A stretch of DNA of 5,923 nucleotides from Archangium sp. (lineage in GTDB: Bacteria; Myxococcota; Myxococcia; Myxococcales; Myxococcaceae), in contig JAEUJR010000330.1 of assembly GCA_016793585.1 (NCBI GenBank), forward strand, positions 1-5,923, read 5' to 3'. Below, piece by piece: positions 1 through 4,934 of this stretch. Below the pieces are notes generated by a model. That model searched no databases and was not told where the DNA came from. It saw nothing but the letters and a program-made list of their open reading frames with translations. How positions within the stretch are numbered: the stretch's first letter is position 1; each line of letters opens with the position of its first letter. The translations under genes were made by a program, and so were the position numbers.

Positions 1-1
1 C

Positions 2-739
2 CGCCGCCAGACCGGCGCGGTCGGCGAGCTGGCAGAGGTCTTCAGTCAGAGCCAGGAGGCCTCGCTGTCGACCGCGCTCTCGTCGCTGTTCGGCTCGCTC
101 AGTGAGCTGCGCACGAACCTCGTGTCGGAGCAGCACAACCACCACTACCTCGTGGGTGAAGCCGCAGGCACGGTGACGCAGCTCGGCCAGCTGTCGGCCA
201 CCATCAGCCACTTCGCCACCTCGAGCCGCCTGGCCACCTTCAACGCCCGCCTCGAGGCCGCGCGGCTGGGCGAAGCCGGCTCGGGCTTTCTGTCGATCGC
301 CGGCGCGTTGTTCGATCTCGCCCAGCAGGTCACCGCCGCGAGCGCGAGCACCACCACGCTCACGCAGAAGCTGGCGAGGCTGTTGCCCCAGCTGTCTGCC
401 AGCAGCCAGCACGTCAAGGAGCAGCTCGACGCCGAGATGTCGTCGCTCAGCGTGCGCGTCACCGAGCTGAAGCAGCAGCTCAGCGAGAGCGAGCGGCTGG
501 CCCGTGGGAAGCTCGAGTCGGCGCGCCGCGACGGTGAGACGCTGACGGGCGAGATGAACGCCGCGATGGCCGAGCTGCAGAGCACCGATCGGCTGAGTCA
601 GCTCTTGAGCGCGATGCACGAGGCCTTCGTACGCGCGCAGGCCGGGCAGGGCGCCGCGTTCAGCGAGTTCGAGGCGCGCAAAGACTCCCTCGTCAGCGAG
701 CACGTGCTGGCCAGCGCCGGGTCGATCGAGCTCTTCTAA
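2..739 (+). CDS. C-terminal part of a protein with a degenerate methyl-accepting chemotaxis (MCP)-like signalling domain
   Basis: The reading frame is open from the left edge, so the true start lies outside the window. The GTG at 122 is an internal codon, not a start. About 245 residues are visible. Visible residues 80-96 (FNARLEAARLGEAGSGF), followed by a Leu-Ala-Gln-Gln stretch, resemble the hairpin tip of chemoreceptor cytoplasmic domains, whose usual form is NAAIEAARAGEAGRGF...LAEQ. That tip binds the CheA kinase and CheW. The Glu-Ala-Ala-Arg and Gly-Glu-Ala-Gly cores are kept, but the paired Asn/Ala pattern is altered. The flanks are Ala/Leu/Gln/Glu-rich helices typical of a long coiled coil, and no membrane segment is visible. 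It may be a soluble or divergent receptor-like protein; coupling to a kinase is inference. It ends TAA, 31 bases before the next gene on the same strand, so cotranscription is plausible. Confidence 0.8.
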   Translation, partial: RRQTGAVGELAEVFSQSQEASLSTALSSLFGSLSELRTNLVSEQHNHHYLVGEAAGTVTQLGQLSATISHFATSSRLATFNARLEAARLGEAGSGFLSIAGALFDLAQQVTAASASTTTLTQKLARLLPQLSASSQHVKEQLDAEMSSLSVRVTELKQQLSESERLARGKLESARRDGETLTGEMNAAMAELQSTDRLSQLLSAMHEAFVRAQAGQGAAFSEFEARKDSLVSEHVLASAGSIELF

Positions 740-758
740 AGGCCTGCCGTTTCGGCGC

Positions 759-764
759 AGGAGA
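759..764 (+). promoter_or_regulatory. Ribosome binding site of the Cys-rich protein gene
   Basis: AGGAGA lies six bases before the ATG at 771. It supports that start over the in-frame ATG at 789, which would remove half of the short hydrophobic leader. Confidence 0.75.
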
Positions 765-770
765 GATCAC

Positions 771-1289
771 ATGCCGCTGCTCGCTCTGATGACGACGCTG
801 GTGCTCGTCGACATTCCGCCGCCGCCCGAGTGCAAACGCGACGACCAGTGCCAGCTGACGACGTTCGCCGGCTGCTGCGGCGCGTGCTGCCCGAAGGTGC
901 GCGCGATTCCGAAGGGCAAGGACGAGCAGGCGGCGTGCAAGACGATGAACTGCGCTCCTCCGACCTGCACCACCGAGTGCGCGGCGGCCGACGTCACCCA
1001 GTACGTCGCGGCGTGTGTGGAGCGGCAGTGCGAGGCTGTTCGCAAAGACGCCGAGTGTCGCGTCGCGGCCGACTGCGTGCTGGTCGAAGAGGCCGCGCCG
1101 CCGAAGACGAAGTGCACGAAGGACTCGTGCTGTTGCCCGGTGATGATGGCGCGCCCACGCTCGGCGCCAGCGCCAGCCACGGTGCCCACCAACGCGCGCT
1201 GCGCCTCGTGCCCGTCCCTGCCGTACAGCTACCCCAACTGCATCGAGGGCCGGTGCGAGAGCGTCGTCTGGAAGCGGAGGAAGCTCTGA
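771..1289 (+). CDS. Cys-rich probable secreted protein with an internal duplication
   Basis: This 172-residue protein has 22 cysteines. It opens with a short hydrophobic leader (residues 1-13) that could be a signal peptide, although it has no basic residue near the N-terminus. The mature part consists of two related units of about 71 residues, 20-90 and 95-165. Each begins Glu-Cys-Lys/Arg with a second Cys six positions on (C21/C27, C96/C102). Each has a CC or CCC-Pro cluster (C35-C36, C39-C40-P41 and C120-C122-P123). Each closes with Cys-x4-Cys-Glu-x-Val (C82/C87, C157/C162). The tail WKRRKL is basic. So many cysteines suggest a disulfide-stabilised protein outside the cytoplasm, or less likely a metal-binding one. 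I do not recognise a named family; proteins of this style are common in myxobacteria. The start is fixed by a good AGGAGA. It converges on the Kelch gene with no gap. Confidence 0.85.
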   Translation: MPLLALMTTLVLVDIPPPPECKRDDQCQLTTFAGCCGACCPKVRAIPKGKDEQAACKTMNCAPPTCTTECAAADVTQYVAACVERQCEAVRKDAECRVAADCVLVEEAAPPKTKCTKDSCCCPVMMARPRSAPAPATVPTNARCASCPSLPYSYPNCIEGRCESVVWKRRKL

Positions 1290-1304
1290 TCAGAAGCAGA
1301 GCTT
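1281..1304. terminator. Hairpin at the convergent stop-stop junction, possible bidirectional terminator
   Basis: AAGCTCTG (1281-1288) and CAGAGCTT (1297-1304) form a perfect 8-base-pair stem with an 8-base loop, centred on the two opposing stop codons (TGA 1287-1289, TCA 1290-1292). A competing 10-base palindrome, TCTGATCAGA, occupies 1285-1294. There is no T-run on either side, so it is not a classical intrinsic terminator. Function is inferred from position only. Confidence 0.3.
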
Positions 1305-2693
1305 GGTGCAGTTCGTCTTCCCGCTGCGCTGACACGACAGCCCCGAGAACGCGGGCTTCAGCGTCTCCCAGGTGCCCATCGCTGCGTTCAGCTTCCACAC
1401 GTCGTTGACGGTGCCGCAGTCGGAGCGGCCACCGAACATCAAGAAGCTGCCCGCGCCGGCAGGCACCAGCACCACGCCTTCGCGGCGCTCGGGAGACATG
1501 AGATCGGCCGTCGTGAAGTTCGAGGGGAAGTCGCAGAAGCCGGCGCCCGCGGTCAGCAGGGTGTCTCCGGTGCGCAGCCGCTGCCAGCGGTTCGCTGCGA
1601 GATCGATGGACCAGAGGTCGTTCGTCTCGCCCAGCGCGCCATCGTCATGGCCGCCGAAGACGAGCAGGCGATCGCGCTCTCCATCGGCCACCATCGACGG
1701 GCGAATGCGCGCCACCGGTGGTGTGCCCGTCAGCGTCAGCGGCGCCCACACGCGGGTCGCGAGATCGAAGGTGTACACGTCGTTGAAGAACGGCCCGAGG
1801 AAGGCGTTCTGGTCGCCACCACCGAAGACGACGAGCCGGTTGCGCTTCGCGTCGAGCGCCATCGCGTGGAAGAGCCGCGCGGGAATCGTGCCCGCCGTCG
1901 GCACCACTTCACTCCACGTGTTGTTCGAGAAGGTGAGCGCGTACACCTTGCCGTTGGGGGCGAAGGTGCCGCCGTTGTCGCTCATGTTGCCGCCGAAGAT
2001 GATGAACCGATCGCCCATCGGGTCGTAGACCGCCGCCGAGTTCGAGAGCGGGGGCGGGCGGGGGCCGCTCGTCTGCAGCTCCTGCCACGCGTGACCGGGA
2101 GCGCCCGCGAGGCCCAGCTGCAACGCGTGGGTGTCGTTGTACGTCGTGTAGTTGCCCGTCGTGCCCATGCGCCAACGGCCGCCGAAGACGATCATGCGCC
2201 GGCGCATGCTGTCGTACGCCGTCGCGTGGCGGTTGCGCGGTGAGGGGCCCTGCTCGGTCGAGAGCCGCCACGTGTTGCAGGCCGGGTCGTAGAACCACGT
2301 CTCTTCCGAGAAGGCCGGCATCGACTGGCAGTTCACCGCCACGCCGGGGTCTCCGCCGAACACCACCAGCTCGCCAGACAGCGGGTCGAACACCCCGCCG
2401 AGATCGCTGCGGCCCGTCGGCGCGTCGGTCGACGGCTGGCAGGTCGAGCCCGCGTCCATCGTCGAGCCCGCGTCCATGCCCGCGCCCGCGCAGACCCCGG
2501 CCATGCACGCCGAGGTGCAGACCGCGCACGTCGCGCCCTTCGCGCCGCAGGCCTCGTTCGCCGTTCCGACCCGGCAGACTCCCGTCGCGTCACAGCAGCC
2601 TTCACACGACGAGGCGCTGCACGGTGGGCGGGTGCCTCCGCAGCCGGCGATGGCGAGCAGAAGGGTGAGCAGGGTGGGGGCGGCGATCTTCAT
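1290..2693 (-). CDS. Kelch-repeat lipoprotein, six-bladed propeller with a Cys-rich N-terminal linker
   Basis: The protein has 467 residues. Residues 1-18 are a lipoprotein signal peptide ending in the lipobox I-A-G-C, so Cys18 should be lipidated and the protein anchored in the membrane, facing outward. Residues 25-68 hold about ten cysteines in a pattern (CEGCCDATGVC, then ACG...C..C) often seen in myxobacterial surface proteins. A linker with two MDAGST copies follows (73-84). From about 98 to 445 there are six Kelch units. Each has hydrophobic residues running into Phe-Gly-Gly (FGG at 112, 170, 233, 290, 346, 420) and a partner Trp later in the blade (W142, W203, W260, W316, W370, W442). 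The number matches a closed beta-propeller, a scaffold for protein or glycan binding; the ligand cannot be told. The C-terminus has three more cysteines. It lies 13 bases downstream of another lipoprotein gene, with AGAGAG upstream of the ATG, so the two are probably an operon. Confidence 0.93.
   Translation of the reverse strand: MKIAAPTLLTLLLAIAGCGGTRPPCSASSCEGCCDATGVCRVGTANEACGAKGATCAVCTSACMAGVCAGAGMDAGSTMDAGSTCQPSTDAPTGRSDLGGVFDPLSGELVVFGGDPGVAVNCQSMPAFSEETWFYDPACNTWRLSTEQGPSPRNRHATAYDSMRRRMIVFGGRWRMGTTGNYTTYNDTHALQLGLAGAPGHAWQELQTSGPRPPPLSNSAAVYDPMGDRFIIFGGNMSDNGGTFAPNGKVYALTFSNNTWSEVVPTAGTIPARLFHAMALDAKRNRLVVFGGGDQNAFLGPFFNDVYTFDLATRVWAPLTLTGTPPVARIRPSMVADGERDRLLVFGGHDDGALGETNDLWSIDLAANRWQRLRTGDTLLTAGAGFCDFPSNFTTADLMSPERREGVVLVPAGAGSFLMFGGRSDCGTVNDVWKLNAAMGTWETLKPAFSGLSCQRSGKTNCTKLCF
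2443..2477 (-). repeat. Two-copy 18-base tandem repeat encoding MDAGST
   Basis: A 17-base sequence starting gtcgagcccgcgtccat on the plus strand occurs at 2443-2459 and again at 2461-2477, one base apart. It therefore repeats with an 18-base period, in frame with the Kelch lipoprotein. It encodes the Met-Asp-Ala-Gly-Ser-Thr linker between the Cys-rich segment and the propeller. Such linkers can lengthen or shorten by slippage without breaking the frame. Confidence 0.8.
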
Positions 2694-2706
2694 GTGGCTC
2701 TCTTCT

Positions 2707-3210
2707 TCACGGTCCTGCAGGAATGACGGTTCGGGAGTCGCTCGCGGTGCGGCCCGCGGCGTCGGTGGCGACCAGCTCGATGACGGTGCTCTTGCCTCGC
2801 ACCTCGGCCGGGTCGGGAATGAGCGCGGTCATCGCGTACCATTCGGAGTACGCGCCGTTCTTCACCAGGTTCACCTTGTAGTCGGTCGACGACAGCTCGG
2901 CGCCCGCGAGCTTCACCTTCACGGTCAGCTTGATGAGCATCGGGTCGAGCGGCGCGCGGGTGCGCACGGCGGCCCAGACGTGAAAGCCCCCCTGCGGCCC
3001 CGCGATGATGGTCACCATCTGCCCGCTGGTGAGCGGCGTGAACGACTGGGTGCCGGTGCCCAGCTCGAGCAGCGGTTGCTGACCCGCGTCTTGCGTCGTC
3101 GTCGGCCCGGCGTCGGAGTCGGCCAGCACGCCGCCGGCGGGGCTGCAGCCGACCAGGGCCAGCGAGATGGCGAACGTGAGACGGGCGGGCAGCGACACGG
3201 CGCCGGGCAC
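2707..3210 (-). CDS. Small lipoprotein of unknown function, probable beta-sandwich domain
   Basis: The signal peptide ends in a lipobox (LALVGC), followed by SPAGG and an acidic, Thr/Gln-rich linker. The lipidated Cys is residue 22 from the GTG at 3210, or 18 from the alternative GTG at 3198. I chose 3210 because it has a weak G-rich element five bases upstream and 3198 has none, but neither has a clear ribosome binding site. The mature part (about 115 residues) alternates hydrophobic and polar residues and looks all-beta. It contains GPQGGFHVW, and later VIELVATDAAGRTASDS, which resembles the last strands of an Ig-like domain. I recall similar GPQGG-His-Val-Trp proteins in myxobacteria but know no function. 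The gene stops 13 bases before the Kelch lipoprotein start, so the two are likely cotranscribed and may act together at the surface. The frame stays open further upstream, but only as antisense to cpaB. Confidence 0.8.
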   Translation of the reverse strand: MPGAVSLPARLTFAISLALVGCSPAGGVLADSDAGPTTTQDAGQQPLLELGTGTQSFTPLTSGQMVTIIAGPQGGFHVWAAVRTRAPLDPMLIKLTVKVKLAGAELSSTDYKVNLVKNGAYSEWYAMTALIPDPAEVRGKSTVIELVATDAAGRTASDSRTVIPAGP

Positions 3211-3330
3211 TAGCGCCCACGGGCAGCCATGGCAATTCGTGCAACCGCCCGAATCCCATTGGGTCAGGGGGCTGGTTAACGGATTTCCTCTCGGTGGCTC
3301 CTCTCTGAAGACCCACTTTCGGAGCCCACC
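3211..3330. promoter_or_regulatory. Divergent intergenic region, must hold promoters for both flanking operons
   Basis: This 120-base stretch is the only real gap in the window and lies between the divergently read lipoprotein and cpaB genes. It is locally less GC-rich around 3275-3290 (ggttaacggatttc). I could not assign convincing -35/-10 or sigma-54 elements. A short inverted repeat, CCCATTGGG, is at 3255-3263. A larger hairpin at the cpaB end is listed separately. Confidence 0.5.
3293..3330 (+). promoter_or_regulatory. Possible ribosome-binding-site-masking hairpin upstream of cpaB
   Basis: GGTGGCTCC (3293-3301) can pair with GGAGCCCACC (3321-3330), giving nine base pairs with one bulged C and a 19-base loop. 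The 3' arm contains the GGAG (3321-3324) that is the ribosome binding site of cpaB and runs right up to its ATG at 3331. If it folds in the mRNA, it would hide the translation start. No riboswitch class is recognised. A stem this GC-rich can also arise by chance in this genome. Confidence 0.35.
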
Positions 3331-4143
3331 ATGATCAAAGGAAAAGCCCCGCTCTTCGTCGCCCTCGCGCTCGGGCTCGTTGCCGGCGTCATCGCCTTCT
3401 CGGCCGTGAAGAAGAAGGAGCTGGACGTTCGCCGCGGGTGGAACCTGGTGCCCGTCGTCGTCGCCAGTACCGACTTGAGCGAGGGCACGGTGGTGACGAT
3501 GGAGATGGTGAGCCAGCGCTCGATTCCCGAGCAGTTCGTGACCTCGTCGGTCGTGAAGCCAGACTCGGCGTCGTACATCGTGAACCAGAAGGTGCTCGTG
3601 CCCGTGCAGGCCGGCGACCCGCTGTTGTGGAGCCAGTTCGAGACGACCAGGGCCGCCGAGCGCCTGTCGACGAAGGTGCAGAAGAAGGCGCGCGCCATCA
3701 CCATCGAGACCAAGGGCGCGCAGTCGGTCGGCGGCTGGGTGCGGCCGAATGATCACGTCGACATCATCGGCACCTTCAAGGACCCGGGCAGCGGCGAGCA
3801 GGTGGCCGTCACCCTCATGCAGAACGTGGTGGTGCTCGCGACGGGGAAGATCACCGGCACCACGAACGTGAACCTCGTGCCCGAGGGCCAGCGCGACTAC
3901 GCGAACGTGTCGCTGCTGGTGATTCCCGAAGAGGCCGAGATTCTCGTGCTCGCCCAGGAGCTGGGCGCCCTGACGCTGTCGCTGCGCAACGACGACGACC
4001 CCGACGTGGGCACCGAGCGCAACCACTACACGTCGATTCGTACGCTCTTCGACGGCGAGCGCATGGCCGCCGTGCAGCGCCTGCGGCAGAAGCAGATCGT
4101 CTTCATTCGCGGCAACTCGGTGTCGGAGGAGGCCGTGCGATGA
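3331..4143 (+). CDS. cpaB: CpaB/RcpC-like Flp pilus assembly protein with SAF domain
   Basis: The protein has 270 residues, a usual length for CpaB. In order it has a single N-terminal membrane anchor (about 7-25) followed by basic KKK; a SAF domain (about 39-101) with the typical VVVASTDLSEGTVVT opening and SIPEQFV; and an RcpC/CpaB domain (about 121-221). The last contains AITIETKGAQSVGGWVRPND, VDIIGTF, TLMQNVVVLATG and IPEEAEILVLAQELGALTLSLR. The C-terminal IVFIRG matches the short strand that usually ends the family. CpaB proteins sit in the inner membrane and periplasm and support the outer-membrane secretin of Flp/Tad pili. The start has GGAG six bases upstream. Normally cpaC (secretin), ATPase and other tad genes follow; here the next gene is a 76-residue secreted protein and then the strand switches. 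The protein may serve a distant tad locus or a different machine. Confidence 0.92.
   Translation: MIKGKAPLFVALALGLVAGVIAFSAVKKKELDVRRGWNLVPVVVASTDLSEGTVVTMEMVSQRSIPEQFVTSSVVKPDSASYIVNQKVLVPVQAGDPLLWSQFETTRAAERLSTKVQKKARAITIETKGAQSVGGWVRPNDHVDIIGTFKDPGSGEQVAVTLMQNVVVLATGKITGTTNVNLVPEGQRDYANVSLLVIPEEAEILVLAQELGALTLSLRNDDDPDVGTERNHYTSIRTLFDGERMAAVQRLRQKQIVFIRGNSVSEEAVR
4125..4132 (+). promoter_or_regulatory. Strong ribosome binding site inside the cpaB end
   Basis: GGAGGAGG lies within the last codons of cpaB, seven bases before the ATG at 4140. It favours 4140 over the ATG three bases later and argues strongly that the short downstream gene is translated. Confidence 0.75.
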
Positions 4144-4370
4144 TGGCCCTGCTCGTCGCCTTGCTGACCGCGAGCTCGACGTTCGCTGCGGTGTGGCCGT
4201 TGATGGAGCGTGAAGTGCCAGCGCTGCTGAAGGGCGTGCCGGCGTCGACCGCGCTGACCCGCGCCTGCCACCGCATCACCATCGTCAAGACGCTGCCGCA
4301 GCGGGGCACGGTTCAGCAGGGCTGCTCGTCGGCGAGAAAGCGGCCGTGCGTGCGCCGCCGGTACTGGTGA
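4140..4370 (+). CDS. Small probable secreted basic protein, coupled to cpaB
   Basis: This 76-residue protein is of unrecognised family. Its ATG overlaps the cpaB stop (ATGA), and a near-ideal GGAGGAGG sits seven bases upstream, so it is probably translationally coupled to cpaB. Residues 1-16 (MMALLVALLTASSTFA) form a hydrophobic signal-peptide-like leader with a likely cut near A16-A17. The mature part of about 60 residues has three cysteines (C43, C62, C70) and ends in a very basic, aromatic tail (RKRPCVRRRYW). Codon third positions are nearly all G or C up to the stop, so it is not an obvious out-of-frame remnant. In Flp/Tad loci this place is usually taken by the secretin gene cpaC. I see no secretin motif, so a remnant of cpaC is possible but unsupported. 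An accessory periplasmic partner of CpaB is my inference. Confidence 0.72.
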   Translation: MMALLVALLTASSTFAAVWPLMEREVPALLKGVPASTALTRACHRITIVKTLPQRGTVQQGCSSARKRPCVRRRYW

Positions 4371-4374
4371 ACAT

Positions 4375-4925
4375 TCAGAAAGCGGCGCCCACACGCACGC
4401 TCAGGTCGAGCTGCGGCCGAACCCTGAACTCCCGAGGCGTCGGCCCGCGCTCGGGTGCACAGTTGAAACACGCAGCCGCGCCCGCGCCCGCCGCCAGCCC
4501 GAGGTAGAGCCGATTCCAGACGAGGAAGTCGAAGCCCACCGAGAGCCCCCCGCCGAGGTCCCAGTCGAAACCGTTGGGGAAGGGAATCGGGGTGCAGTTG
4601 TCGTCGAAGCGCTCACTGTTCAGCAGCCCCTCCATCCACTGCGCGCGGAAGCTCAGCTTTGGCAGCAGGAAGAAGCCGTTCGCGAAGGGCCTGAGCGTCG
4701 TGCCCACAGCTCCCCAGCCGACGATGCCGGCGCTCGCGCGGCCTCGAAGCTGATGCCGACGTACTTCGAGAGATCGACGTTGGCTCCGAGGCCGACGCCC
4801 GGGCGCGGCGGAGTCCACGTGAAGCCCATCGCAGCCGGCACCAGGTTCACCCACGCCCGAACGGTTCGCTCTGCCTGCGCCTCAGGGCTCGCCGACAACG
4901 CGACCGTCAATGCCCACGCGAGCAT
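4375..4925 (-). pseudogene. Outer-membrane beta-barrel protein gene with an apparent one-base frameshift
   Basis: Read from the ATG at 4925, the first 63 residues give a signal peptide (likely cut AQA|E after residue 18) and beta-strand-like sequence ending in YVGISFEAA. That frame then runs into low-quality codons and stops at 4653. From about 4734 the protein continues in another frame as SAGIVGWGAVGTTLRPF, then FDWDLGGGLSVGFDFLVW and RLYLGLAAGAGAA. It finishes RPQLDLSVRVGAAF at the TGA at 4375-4377. Together this makes a barrel protein of about 183 residues with the C-terminal Phe typical of outer-membrane insertion signals. One base appears to be missing near 4734-4742, in a GCGCG-rich stretch with no slippery heptamer. 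It could be a true inactivating deletion or a sequencing error. AAAGGA lies just upstream of the ATG, and the CHRD gene stops nine bases before it, so they form an operon. Confidence 0.8.
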
Positions 4926-4928
4926 CAC

Positions 4929-4934
4929 GTCCTT
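4929..4934 (-). promoter_or_regulatory. Ribosome binding site of the beta-barrel gene
   Basis: AAAGGA on the minus strand lies directly after the CHRD stop codon and four bases before the ATG at 4925. The GTG one codon earlier (4928) is too close to it, so 4925 is the better start. Confidence 0.6.

Noticed and set aside
1647..2243. Long plus-strand open frames across the Kelch gene.
   Set aside because: They are Arg/Ala/Val-rich shadows expected opposite GC-rich coding sequence, with no domain seen.
3228..3250. TGGC/TGCAA (plus) and TTGCACGAATTGC (minus) as sigma-54 promoters.
   Set aside because: The spacing between the -24-like and -12-like elements is two bases short on both strands, and the minus version also lacks the GG.
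2707..4026. A 439-codon open minus-strand frame extending far upstream of the small lipoprotein, including an in-frame CTNCH (heme-c-like CxxCH).
   Set aside because: Beyond about 3210 it is antisense to cpaB with histidine/arginine-rich composition and no start linked to a ribosome binding site. The CxxCH would lie before the lipoprotein signal peptide, so it is probably chance.
4140..4370. Frameshifted cpaC (secretin) remnant.
   Set aside because: Third-position G/C bias holds in a single frame to the stop, no secretin motif appears in other frames, and there is a strong ribosome binding site.
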